Positions 1 through 10,679 of a stretch of 28,158 nucleotides of DNA are shown here, one piece after another. Origin of the DNA: Pilasporangium apinafurcum (taxonomy: Eukaryota; Oomycota; Peronosporomycetes; Pythiales; Pythiaceae); NCBI GenBank assembly GCA_001600495.1, contig BCKE01000052.1, positions 1 through 28,158 of the forward strand. The letters are read 5' to 3'. The notes under the pieces were generated by a model, which did no database searches, was not told the DNA's origin, and worked only from the letters and a program-made list of their open reading frames with translations. The translations under genes were made by a program, and so were the position numbers. Position 1 is the first letter of the stretch; every line of letters starts with the position of its first letter.

Positions 1-864
1 CGAACAAGGGACATGGCGAATCGCTTGTGGATGAAGGAAAAGTTCTCCTCGTTCAAGTACACCGCTGCNAGCATCAGTGAACATGTGATGGAGCTCGAGC
101 AGTTGGTGATGGAGATGAAAAACGCAAACTGTGGTCCAAGTGAAGAAGATATNTGCGCAACGCTANTNAGAAGTCTACCAGGNTCGTATGAGAGTCNGNN
201 ACAAGCGTTCCGCATGGCAGTAACGCAATTCAGCTTTGCCGATTTGGTGNGCAAACTGATTGCAGAGGAAGTGCGCCAGAAGGAGTCGTCGCGTATTGAG
301 GAAGCGACGGCGATGCTTGTTAACAAGAAGAAGGGCAAGCAAGATGCAAAGAAGCAAAATGGAGGACGATCGAAAGGACCGTCGGGCGCATGTTTCAAGT
401 GTGGCAAGAAGGGCCATTACGCAAGAGATTGCCGATCAAGTGGNAAGGGATCTGGAGGGAGTTCGGATCAGTCAAACGTCGCGTTTAACGTGACAGAGAG
501 TATGACCACTATGAACTGGATCATGGATAGTGGTGCGTCTGCGCATATGTGTAAAGAGCGCGANGCGTTTGTTGATTACACGGAAGAATCGACAGAGCGT
601 AATGTGTCAAGCGCGAAGAGTAGTGCGAAGCTAAAAGTACTCGGTCAAGGAACTGTGAAGCTTCGTGTATGGACAGGAAGCAAGTGGGTGAATGCAAGCT
701 TGGAAAATACCCTACACGTCAAAGATCTCAGCAAGAATCTGTTCTCGTTGACCGCTGCAACTGCGCGTGGAATGACTGTCAATATAGCACGCGATAAATG
801 TGTTATTGATCGCGATGGTGTGACAGTGGGAGCTGGGACAAGGTATAGCGTAACACATACCTGA
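1..864 (+). pseudogene. Ty1/Copia retrotransposon Gag-protease fragment
   Basis: The frame is open from base 1 and stops at 862-864. In order, it shows a UBN2-type Gag core (residues about 1-95 from the ATG at 13), a basic Lys-rich linker, a CCHC zinc knuckle of form C-x2-C-x4-H-x4-C (bases 391-432) and the retroviral-type aspartic protease start WIMDSGASAHM (near 520-550). In Copia elements this knuckle packages the RNA and the D-S-G-A loop is the protease active site. The integrase, reverse transcriptase and RNase H that should follow are absent, so this is a truncated, non-autonomous copy. The 5' end lies outside the window. About ten n bases fall inside it, which suggests poorly resolved repeat assembly. 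The family call is sure; the exact clade is not. Confidence 0.88.
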
Positions 865-1893
865 CCTTGTGTTCGAGGCCAGGCGATCATTACATATTTT
901 AAGTCATTTCGATACATTAAGAGGAAAAAGAGCCAGAAATACATATAGCTGCATGATACACATGTAAAGGAAGAAAGTAGAAAGACGATCTTAATTAGAC
1001 TATGAAAACGTGCATTCAAAGGGAGCTTAGATGTAGTGGTAGCGAACTAAGTCTTCCATCTAATTCACTATTCATTTTGCTATCGAGTCGCCATCTCCGC
1101 CCACCAACATTCTTCAAGTTCGTCACATTTTCAGTCAATCAGAATTCTCCAAATCGACTTTCAGCCAATCATCGTCTTAGAAACTTCCGAAATATCATAC
1201 CTTGCGTGCGAGATTAGGGATATGTTACAAGTGCAAGCTGCTGTAAGACCATATGGTCACTCAGCCGCACGGAAATATGGATTTATCTAGATAATAAATA
1301 GTAAAAGTCACTGTTTGCATGTCATTCAAAGAGAAAAGACTTCTTAGGTATAGGAGTTTGTGTGGCTACCTATTCGATCTGGATACTCGAATGCTAGCCA
1401 TTCATCTTTCTAAATAGCTTTATTAAATGTGATAATTCGGTTCCTAAGTTTCCTTCAAAAGAGCAAGTCTCTTTCGATCCTTCTCTTTTCTCGGTACACT
1501 TCTTCGTACGTGCATATAAGTTAGTAAAGCGGATTACCGCTTTACAAAAAGGAATCTAAAAAAATTGCAATGGCCAAGCGGTTATATTTCCAATCTATTG
1601 TAATAAACACACAGTGGAGATTGTATAAAACAAAATGTGTCACTTTTTGGTCAGATATTCTATTTGTGTCATCTATTGAAATTTTCTCATAGGTTTATAT
1701 AGACTTAGCCCATATCTATTCGTTAGTTGGACGTGGATTCTGTCCCATTAGCTTTTCATTCAGCTCATGCCGTTGATCCGATACGGAGTAGTAGTTGGCG
1801 TAGTACAGCACTACATGTGGCCAATGTCCTATATCTGTGTCTATAAAGTTATTATTCAGATCCCGAAATGAGCTGTACAATGATCATCCAACT
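865..1893. other. Gene-free interval, AT-rich, possible LTR remnant
   Basis: There is no reading frame with domain-like content here. The middle part (about 1223-1546) begins TGTTAC and ends TTTACA. It carries a TATA-like ATATAAG at about 1515 and ends in a perfect 9-base stem with a 4-base loop (1524-1532 and 1537-1545). These are LTR-like traits beside a Copia fragment. I see no target-site duplication and no second LTR. The rest up to the BBS9 stop codon shows nothing I can support. Confidence 0.3.
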
Positions 1894-4758
1894 TCATTTC
1901 TCTCCTTTTGAGTCACTGAACGATATACTCTGCCCTACATTCGAAGCGATCAACGTTGCTCCTTTCCCTAGTCGATCACAGACAATGGTGATATGCTTCT
2001 TAAGTTTTTTTGTGTTCTCCTGCATTTGCAGCTCGTTCGCTTGAGTTGCACTAGCGGCATTGGCATCTCTGGACTGAGGTTGCTTCGCCAATAATGTTCT
2101 TAGCAGCTCAGTCATTGCACTGTCGGTTCGCTCTTCCCAACCTTGATCAATGGCTCCATTTCCGTGTTCATTTACAACTGGGGAGAGATAGTTCTCTAAC
2201 AGTCGCGCATTATCATCATCTAAATGGAACCGAAACTTAATCAGCATGAGCACCAAATACACACAACAGGATAATCGATTGGCTGCACGCGCCAGCTTGG
2301 ACTCAATGTCCTCCATCGTATGTGACAGCGAGATCAGCTGTTCGTATGTGCTATGCAGCAGTATATCGAGGCAATTGATCGATGCGGGGTTCCGGTCTTT
2401 ATACCGAACTAGTAGCCGTTTCTGAATCACACGAAATTGATGCGCTCGGTCGTTCATCTCGATGGATAGCTCCATCTTTGCCTTCCGCAATGCAAAATGA
2501 CTATCAATGGCACCAAAGAAGTCGGCAAGAGGCAATGGTTCTTGATAGGCAACTTCCAATGTCGAGGAACCACCTCCAGTATCGATGTCTTTCCTCTCCG
2601 ATCCAGAAGATTTGGTATCAAAATATAATCGAAGGCGTTGCACAAGCTCATGAGATACCATCCAAAGCGCCTCGAGTTCGTTGGATTGAATGCGGTACCT
2701 TCCTGCATTCTTTGAGACCAATATGGTTGCATCGACGCCATTGTAATACTGGAAACTCATCACATTTGTTCCGGATCCTCCCACCACTTGCTTCGCCCAC
2801 TCAGGTGTACAAAATGGCTGATGAAACATGTCTTCGAACAAATTTGTCAGCTCCAGCGGTTCTTGGTTCGTCTCTAATGTAAATTTGAATGCACTGGATT
2901 TGACAGGCGGCACAAGCCGACACATCATACACATTGGCAACTTGACTCGACACTGCGAGACGCGTGGTTGTCCTGTTTCGAGTGTGTATGCAGCTGAGAT
3001 AGTCACATCAAGCGATGTTGGCATCGCTGTGGAGCTCGGTCGCAGAACAATAGGAATGATGAGCGGTGTTGATGTCCTGCCGTCAATGCATTCTATAGAG
3101 AGCGAAGACTCGCTTGGGATAATATTTTCTGGTGCAAGTATAGAGAGTGTTACGTTCATTACCCGCCCTGACCCTGTGTAAGTCACATAGATCCGCATTG
3201 TGAGCTGAATGCCTTCAGTTGCCCCAGCGGCGGCTGGCATTCCCTGCTGACTGCTGAACTCATCTCCTCTGGAAGGAATCGGATCTAGAATACTCGGTAC
3301 TTGGGCTCGAATGAGGACCCGATCTTTCGGTTCTACTCGCCGCTCACCTTGAGATCTACGGATGACATTCAGTAGTTGCCGGTGCTCTTCATCCATTTCT
3401 TCATAGTTGACTTCTTTCGTATCAGGTGTGACCACTGACGTCGACGGTGGATCTGTTCCCATGTAATTGACACTCAATGCTCCATCCGAGTCAAGACTGA
3501 CTACCATCCCATCAATACCTCCGAACTCGGCTACATGAAGAGCTATCGGGACCGTCGTCGGGCATGCTGACCAAATCAGCGCCTTATCTTTGAACACTGT
3601 CCACAGCTTGGAATAACTTCCAATCAACAAATTATCAAGCCCATTGTTGGTGCTGTCCGTCGAGGGCAGCCTTCGATACAGACACATCGCCGATGGATGA
3701 AATCCAAGTCGTTTCTGCAGATAAATCTCGCCGTGTGGTTTGATGCCAAATAGCGTAAATTCACCCAGCACGATGATATCGAACGACACCGCATTTTCTT
3801 GCTGATAGCAGCGGCCCACGCGGATGTCAAGAACTGCCTCGCCTAGATTCAATTTCCAATCACAATGAATCTGCCTTGTAGTTGTCCCAGCTGCTTGATG
3901 CTCATCCACGTCTAAATTGTTTGCTTTCTTCTTTAACGATGCCGACGCCAACACCTGGTATCGAAAGCATTCAATTTGAAGATCCGATGTTGCTGTGATA
4001 ATCGCATCCATGGCTGGAGCATAGCAAATTGCGCCAGGGATTAAACTATGGTTCAGTTGCTGAATAAACGCAAATCGGTCCTGATCAAAGAACTGCAGCC
4101 GTCCATCAAGCGATTGCACACACAAGTGATCTCGATCAGACCGAGCGTTGGATGTAGTTCCGAAATGACCATAAATCATATTGTATGCCGTAAAATGCTC
4201 GCCATCGATGCCTAAAAGGTGCTCGTATCGTACTGTCACTTTGAAATAACTCGCAGTGAGTCCATTACCACCAACGCCTTCAACCACATAGATGCTGATG
4301 CGTCGCGGATGGAGGACAGCGAGTGCCAAAATACGTTGATTCCTGTAAAAACAAGCGATATGTACATCGCATGAACGTGATAGCAATCGAAAAGAATGGG
4401 TATTGCGATTCCATGCATGGAGACGTACGGAATAAAGTATCCGAGCTCCAGCTGCAAAATCGGGTGCTTCAAGTTCTCTTCCAAAAGCAGATGTTCAATC
4501 TTGAACTCGTTCTGCATTGGACAATACATGCGTAGCATGCCATTTAGACTTCCCGTCACGATTTTGACTAGCAAGTATGCATCACAGCAACGATTGTTAA
4601 AACAAAATGTGTCTTCATTTCCATAAAAGTTCATTCTCCTTCTTACCTTGACCAGAGGCGTCGTTATCGACATTGCCCACTACCAATCCGCCGTGGGAAT
4701 ACTCCTCAACGCTCTCACTCTTGACGCCCCACCATTCGCGCACCTGGAAGAGCGACAT
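1894..4758 (-). CDS. BBS9: Bardet-Biedl syndrome 9 protein (PTHB1), BBSome subunit
   Basis: Exons on the minus strand are 4758-4647, 4567-4429 and 4342-1894. The introns are 79 and 86 bases (GTAAGA...TAG and GTACGT...CAG). Splicing restores one 899-aa frame, close to the 887 aa of human BBS9. The start MSLFQVREWW matches the conserved family N-terminus MSLFKARDWW. It is followed by GLVVGNVDN, KIVTGSLNG, LQLELG and LALAVLHPRR, in the order seen in the BBS9 beta-propeller. The C-terminal part holds the ear/platform and helical regions; it ends Lys-rich without a membrane segment. BBS9 is a scaffold subunit of the BBSome, the IFT-linked complex that moves membrane proteins in and out of cilia. 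Its presence implies a flagellated stage. It is transcribed divergently from the PI4K gene. The 3' exon is one uninterrupted 2.4 kb frame. The identification is firm; the splice sites are inferred. Confidence 0.93.
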
Positions 4759-5223
4759 CCCCGCTTCTGACTGCGCGCTCCTCAAACGACACTTCCGACC
4801 CACACGCGCTAATGACTGCTGTTTCCACAGACAATCATTCCTTTCCTCGCGTCGTTTCAGCAGGTGGTGGACATCTGAACCGGTTCCAAACATCAACTTA
4901 CTCTTTTTGGCCAATTATTGTCTTTCTTGATTATTTTCATCCAATGAATAGATTTCAACAAAAGATTTTTCTTGGAACCGGTTCAAAACCATAACGTTAC
5001 CCACGCTTATCCAACATCGCTAAAAGGGCGAGACAATACAATTATAGCCAATAAATGCCACGTATTATAGTTTTTTGACCAATTATAAAGAGAAATGTAC
5101 TCACGATTATGGCGCATACAGTCGGCGTCAATTTATTGCAGCAGCTTTTGACGTGAATAGTGAATATTATACGGGGGCGGATAATCATCATCATTAGAGG
5201 AAGAAGGAAGACTGCGTTCAAGG
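4759..5223. promoter_or_regulatory. Divergent promoter between BBS9 and the PI4K gene
   Basis: These 465 bases separate the two start codons. The 14-base sequence TGAACCGGTTCCAA occurs at 4876-4889. It occurs again in inverted orientation at 4972-4985, each copy centred on the palindrome GAACCGGTTC. AACCGGTT is the known core of Grainyhead/CP2-type sites, but which factor binds here is unknown. Four CCAAT boxes lie at 4911-4915, 4941-4945, 5048-5052 and 5079-5083, all on the plus strand, where NF-Y-type factors usually bind. No clear TATA box was fixed. Confidence 0.5.
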
Positions 5224-7487
5224 ATGGAAAAGGAGAACATGAAGATGTCGCTCTCATTACCTGGCGGCTGGCTTGAGAGCGGCCATGGTACCATCGTCGT
5301 ATACGTAAAAGACTTTCGCGATCCGTTGGAGCGCAAGAAGAAGCTCATGTTGCGGCCATGGGCAAGCATCAAAGACATCAAAGATCAGTTGCAGGTGGTG
5401 TTCAATGTCCCGACGAACGCACAGAAGCTCTTCTACCAGGGGCGCGAGCTGAAGAATGCGCATAATCTGCAGCAGTGCGGCATCTATCAGGACAATGCTA
5501 TCATGGATTTTGTGGCACGGAAGCAACAAAACATTGCGATGTTGTATGCCAGTGAAAGCAGTCCGAGTAGCGGCGGCGGTGGTGACTCGACAACAGGCAG
5601 TCAAATCAGTAAAAGTGCCAATGTTAGTGGTTGGGCCAGCCGACAGCAGGCCGCTGCAGCGCGAATAGTTGGGAAGCCAAGCGAGAACATGCGTCCTGAG
5701 CAGATGCCGATGGTGAATCTGCATCCCTATGGTGCACATTTGTTACCAATTTCTCTCATGAAGATTACTCATCAGGTACGAAAGGCGATTTTATGCATCC
5801 CTCTGCACGTTAATATTTACTAGTGCATACCAGATTGACGAATGTTGCTAATGGCGTCTGTTTGCATGCCTACACAGGCACTGCAAGGATTGGCGATGGG
5901 ATTAGCGCCAGTGCTTGCGATGGATGGTACCGGAGGGACGTATTTTCTTAAGGACCCCTCGCATCGTAATGTTGGGTGCTTTAAGCCGCAGGACGAAGAA
6001 CCATTTGGCCCAAACAACCCACGTGGTCTTGTTGGCGAGCTTGGACAGGTTAGCAAATCTTTCAAAAAAGGAAGCATTGCCAGCGGATATGATTATTATC
6101 ACTAACGATTACTTGTGGGTTTGTTTTTGCGCAGAGTGGTCTTCGAAGGGGGATTCTCTCAGGAGAAGCGTGTGAACGGGAGCTAGCAGCCTACATACTT
6201 GACAAGGTACTGACTCGATTCAATTAGTGTTGAAGCATTGCTCTGCTGTGCTAATATGCAATATATTCGTTCTCTTAGGATCATTTTGCAGGCGTTCCAG
6301 CAACATCTCTCGTTGAAGCACGCCATCCAGTTTTTAAGTACACTGATGGGAGCCCTCTCTGCTTCAAAATGGGTTCGCTCCAAGAGTTTGTTCGACATGA
6401 TGATGTCGCCAGTGACCTTGCACCAAGTCAGTTTGCGTGCCATCAGGTTCACAAGATTGTATTGCTGGATATGCGACTCCTCAATGCAGATCGCAATGAC
6501 GCGAATATCCTCGTGCGTAAGAAGAGGTGTCCAACTACCAACCAGATCGAGTACGAGCTTATCCCAATAGACCACGGATACTGCTTGCCACAGTTCTTAG
6601 AGATTGCGTGGTGTGACTGGTGCTGGTACAATTGGCCGCAACTAAAAAAACCGCTAAGTGCAGAAGATCGCAATTACATTCTGTCATTGAATGCACAGGA
6701 TGAAGCCAACATACTGTCAAAGAAGATCCCCTTTCGCCGTGCATGTCGAAGAAACCTGATTATCGCTGGAATGATTGTACAGAAAGGTGTCAAAGCCAAT
6801 TTAGTCTTGTTTGAGATTGCACGAATCATGTGTCGGGAGGATTTGGATGCACCATCGATTTTAGAGAATATTTGCTTGGAAGCGTTCCATGAGCTGCAGC
6901 GACAACGTAAATTGAGTGAACACCCTATTGCGACGGCAGTATCCGCCCCAGCTTCGCCGCGCAATAAGATTCACTTGAAAATTGATATTCCACCGTCGAG
7001 AGACTCTTTTGCGAATGGAGTAAATTCCCCCGTAAATACTGGTGCACGATCACCTCCAGGGTTCTGGGCAAGTTATGCTCCGTTCAGTGCAGACGATGAT
7101 GACGAAGATGATGATTACCCAGATTCCATTGAGAAGAAAACATCAAGAACGGATAGCATCTCGTTCAGTTGGGACGACATGGCATCGAATGCACTTTGCG
7201 ATGCTGTAAAACACGTTGAAAACGGTGGAAAGGATGAATCATCGATTAATGGTTCTGTGAGCTCTAACGGGATTGCGAATCACAAAGCCAAGAAAAAAGA
7301 TTCCCCGCCATCCAGTGCGTTTGCGGGGGAGAACGATAAGGACGAGTTTGAGGTGTTGAATGATGCATTAGATGAGAATGTGCAAGACGAGAAGCTCTTT
7401 CTGGCTATTCTGGGTCGTATCATGGATGAGAAAATTGAAGAAGTGCGTCGACGGCAGAAAGAGCAATCCACAAATTGCAGAAAGTAG
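5224..7487 (+). CDS. Phosphatidylinositol 4-kinase type II-gamma-like, with N-terminal ubiquitin-like domain
   Basis: Exons are 5224-5775, 5878-6048, 6135-6206 and 6279-7487, all joined in phase 0, giving 667 aa. Residues about 21-98 form a ubiquitin-like domain (VVYVKDFRD ... LFYQGRELKN). The kinase begins near residue 185 with a Gly-rich loop (DGTGGTYFLKD). It continues through EACERELAAYILDKDHFAGVP, split by an intron after DK, then the catalytic-loop motif NADRNDANILV (about residue 333) and the metal-binding PIDHGYCLP (about 360). The DHG in place of DFG is normal for this family, which is best known as the plant UBL-PI4K gamma proteins. These act as lipid or protein kinases near membranes. 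The last 170 residues are low in complexity, with an acidic run near residue 537 that is probably disordered. ATGs at 5239 and 5245 are alternative starts. The gene converges with the next gene. Confidence 0.9.
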
Positions 7488-7545
7488 AAGCCAGAGGGTG
7501 ACCCTGATCCTAAGAAACACACAAAATCAACCCATTTTGGTCGTA

Positions 7546-7562
7546 TTTATTTCTGTTTTATT
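7546..7562 (-). terminator. Poly(A) signals of the 7558-9805 gene
   Basis: Two AATAAA hexamers read on the minus strand, at 7562-7557 and 7551-7546. The first overlaps the proposed TAA stop of the minus-strand gene. They support that gene ending here, only about 70 bases from the convergent PI4K stop codon. Confidence 0.5.
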
Positions 7563-9805
7563 TGAGGCTGAGATGGCGCACGACTTGGCTCATTGTGACA
7601 ACCGCTCGGAATTTAGTCAAGCCAGCTTTGCAATTCTGCTCCTGCTTAATGAGTGAAAAAATATTCCAAATGGTAAGAGAAGGATCGAAAAATGACAAAA
7701 ACGCATTCACGTGGAGATAATTACCTGTACGAGGACATGTTGCTCATGGGGTTCAAGCGGTCGAGGGATCCGATTGGCTGTGAAAAAGTCTTTCCATTCC
7801 TCCTGCGGTATCCCTATTGCCATCTGAATATGCAGCAGCAACTGCTGGACCTCAGGTTGCACTAAGTCGTCGTGGTGAATGCACAATATCAGTTTAAATA
7901 GCAAAGAAGGTTGGAGAACATGGCCATCATTTGCTAGTTGACGTATGGCTTGGAGGAGGAAAGTCTCGGCCGGCAGGAGTGGCGCTTCTCGTGCCAGTAG
8001 TTGGCGTAGAAGGTCGATATACCACTGATTTTCCCCCAACGTTTCTTCAATATGCTGTCCACGTTGGTATTCAGATCTCAAGCGCATTTGGTTTAGATCA
8101 TCATCTATGTGATGATGCACGTCAAATGACTTGAATTTAGTCGCTAGGCAATTGCGGCGGTCATGATTAAGCGACTCGATCGTCTTCGCTAGCGCTCTGG
8201 AACTGTGTAGTTTCGCAATTTCGATCGCATCGACAGCTGATTGCAACCGCTCCACGCTATGAATTTGGAATTCCGTATCAGGTATCAGGTTTGATTTTGT
8301 AGTATAGGACGGCATTGGCTGATCATCAGCAGTATCAGATGCGGTCATGGAGATACCTGGACTTGAAACTCTTTGAGAAGCACGAGAAGGTGGAGGTGCT
8401 ACCACGAACGACTGGCGGGAGATAGATCCTCGACTCTCTTTTTTGTCAGGTGAACGTGGTAGAGCCAAGCTCCCGATGCGTGGGTGAGTTTCAGAGGATA
8501 ATACGATTTGGCTGGCACGTCCCGAGCGTGCCGGCAGCTTGTCTTCCCGTATCTTGGCTCGAAATTGGTTAACCGTGGGTAGCTGACGATAGGGAGGACT
8601 GTGCTTTGGGTGTCGTGATGTGTAGGGAAGATAAATGTCTTCTTCCCCTGCCTCTATGTGTGGAAGAAGAGAAATGGTCTCAGGATCATGGAGCTTGACT
8701 TTCATGCTTTCGTAGATTCCATCTCCAGTATCATGTTGATGGAAGCTTTTGGGTTGCCAGGATATCGTACTACTACCACCCGCATCTCGTCCGTGATTTA
8801 CTGGTTGTGTGGCCGCTTTAATACTAGCAACCTCATACTCTTGTCGTAGCGACTCGAGGTCCCTTATCTCACTTAACGGTACCTGAGTAAGTAAGCTTGC
8901 TCCATTCTTCACGAGCCTTACTCGACCGGCGCATTCTTGTATCGCATGATGAAGTAGAACAATTGAGGTGCTGCCACTCTGCAACGGGGTGCTTGAGGTT
9001 GGCTGCCATGGGTCCTGAACTTGGTGATGACCGGCATGTCGGCGTCGGAGACCGCGGACCTTCTCTGGAGAGTAGTGAGTGATGCTGTGATGCAATCGAT
9101 GCGCCAATTTCACTTGTCGTTCGTCGAGTGGTTGATTCTTGCGCTTAAAATTCAACGGGAACAAGTCAAGCAGCGCTGGTTGGGTCGATGAAGAGCTTGA
9201 TAAAGATAGCGGAGAACTGCCGTATTGTGCACCTGGAGCCGAGGTTTTTCTAGCACTTGATACACCACGGATTTCTTTCTCCTTCTCCTGAGGCATGCTA
9301 CCTTCAAACACTTTCATTCGATGCGCATTTTGGAGGATACTTGTACCATTGGCAAGTCGAGGAGAGAATTTAAGACTCAAATCCGGTTTGCCCAATGGCC
9401 GATACGGTTCGCCATGCGGACTGCTCCATCCGCGTTGATCAACTGAAGCGTCGTTGTCACTGCTGGCGCTGACGGCATTGGTTGAATTATTGGGACTTGA
9501 GAGAGCGAGAGGAAGAGTGATGCGATATTGCGTCCGTGTTTCAACGGAGCGATCAATTTTTACCTGAGAAAAACGGTATTTAAACAGAAGCGGAAGTGAA
9601 TGAAGCAAAACGATAGAGCATTCCCTACCTTTGGAACAGTTGGCGTGGATCTGGGTAACGGAGCAAAGGATGGTATAGAAGATGACTCACTGACGAACTT
9701 GCCCCCTTGGTGAACAGGTTTATCACTTTCACTGCTAACTTCTGCTTGTTTCATAGCCACTGTTGTGTCGTTCTCATTATTCTCAGTGCGTGCACGTTTT
9801 TCCAT
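7558..9805 (-). CDS. Unrecognised 699-aa protein with disordered N-terminus and helical C-terminus
   Basis: Exons are 9805-9629, 9563-7725 and 7641-7558, all in phase 0 (introns of 65 and 83 bases, both ending CAG). The first acceptor is CTCAG|GTA; the last exon adds 27 residues after CAG|GTAATT. Without the last intron the frame would stop at 7707. Residues 1 to about 450 are Ser/Pro/Arg-rich and look disordered, with many S-x-x-S and R-x-x-S patches typical of phosphorylation. The last 220 or so residues are predicted helical. They contain a His-rich stretch (FDVHHHIDDDL) and an alternation of hydrophobic helices (LLPAETFLLQAIRQLA, LLFKLILCIHHDD, QLLLHIQMAIG) like an alpha-solenoid or dimerisation domain. 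There is no signal peptide, membrane segment or catalytic motif. I do not recognise a family. It could be a cytoskeletal or flagellum-associated protein, but nothing in the sequence decides that. Confidence 0.7.
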
Positions 9806-10028
9806 CGTTCTCTAGCAGATGTGTCTGATGCAGATCATAAGCGTACCCACCAATCACGCATTCCGGGAACTGCGCCACAGCGCTACCGCAGATGTCTATA
9901 ACAGTAGTCGAAATCCAATGATAAACGAACTTGCATGCATCTATTTTTGACTATGGCAATTGACAACAATAATGTCTCTCCAATCTTGTCTTCAATATGG
10001 AGATCAATAGATTCAATAGACAATCAGT

Positions 10029-10124
10029 GGCGACGCCAATGATTGTTTAGTAAAATCATCATCAGCATTGATTGCTTTTATGTCTTATATGGAAACTGAT
10101 GATGCTTGTAATCATTTGGTCGCC
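10029..10124. repeat. Imperfect inverted repeat (hairpin), MITE-like
   Basis: The left arm starts GGCGACGCCAATGATT and the right arm, read on the minus strand, starts GGCGACCAAATGATTAC. Both arms run on to a shared ATCATCAG-type block, with a loop of about 30 AT-rich bases. It ends 14 bases before the Fanzor-tail repeat begins. No target duplication was identified, so calling it a transposon is a guess. Confidence 0.4.
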
Positions 10125-10138
10125 TCAAAAGATCATAT

Positions 10139-10314
10139 GAGATACGAAAGTACCTCAGGGAGAACCTCGTGTTTTATGTTTGGATCCGACTCAACTGCAA
10201 AAGCTAGCTCAGACTAGACAACCGCAGAGTAGGCATCTCCGCCACCTGGATTCGATGAGTAAGTGTTCATTCTTGAGAAAGATGTTTCTTGCAGTGTTGA
10301 GATCGCTATCAAGG
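10139..10314 (-). repeat. Left copy of a 176-base inverted repeat carrying the 3' end of a Fanzor-type gene
   Basis: Its reverse complement matches 11763-11938 with only three mismatches seen, all near the gene-side end. It covers the last 35 or so codons of a TnpB/Fanzor-like frame plus about 70 bases beyond its TGA (10211-10209). The outer end is a hairpin: on the minus strand a GAGGTAC stem, TTTC loop and GTATCTC, with one G-T pair. Identity with the other copy stops exactly after that hairpin. Confidence 0.9.
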
Positions 10315-10547
10315 ATGAACTTGTAGTGAGAACACTGAAAGACTTTCTAGTGCTTCATCGCGTGATTGGTTCTCCCACACTGATAACAAGTCTTTGATGT
10401 ATAGTGTTCCTCACACTCGATCATCCTTCCTCCAGTCCTTTCCATCTTGCGCTTCAGTAATATCTTGAACTTGTATTGAGACCACATGAGCATTGCTCTT
10501 GACGCCTTGCTTGAAATCTTTTTTGCTTGGACGTCATCGCTTCGCAT
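10209..10547 (-). pseudogene. Fanzor / IS607-type TnpB-like nuclease, C-terminal remnant with in-frame stop
   Basis: The minus-strand frame reads MLMWSQYKFK, then EHYTSKTCYQCGRTN, a stop (TAG at 10349-10347), QCSHYKFILD and S-D-L-N-T-A-R-N. This is the family order: the helix before the zinc ribbon, the first CxxC, the second Cys/His pair, then RuvC-III. In TnpB and Fanzor (OMEGA) proteins, which are RNA-guided DNA nucleases, RuvC-III reads D-R-D-x-N-A-A-R-N. Here DRD has become DSD and the ribbon is cut by a stop, so the copy is dead. The RuvC-I and RuvC-II parts upstream are missing or too decayed to read. The frame ends at TGA 10211-10209. The fold assignment is strong; Fanzor rather than prokaryotic TnpB is inferred from the eukaryotic setting. 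Confidence 0.75.
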
Positions 10548-10679
10548 CCGTTATTGAAAAGATGCATGGCGCTGAAAAGAGCTCATTGCAGAAAATTGGA
10601 AACAGGTGTGTACTTCTGTCGATGCGGAGCTGTTCGCTTTAAAAAAGCACGTCAAAGTGTATCGTAGAGGTAAGAGAAA

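Noticed and set aside
2382-2882. Plus-strand frame of 166 codons
   Set aside because: It is antisense within the long last exon of BBS9, whose minus-strand product is clearly conserved.
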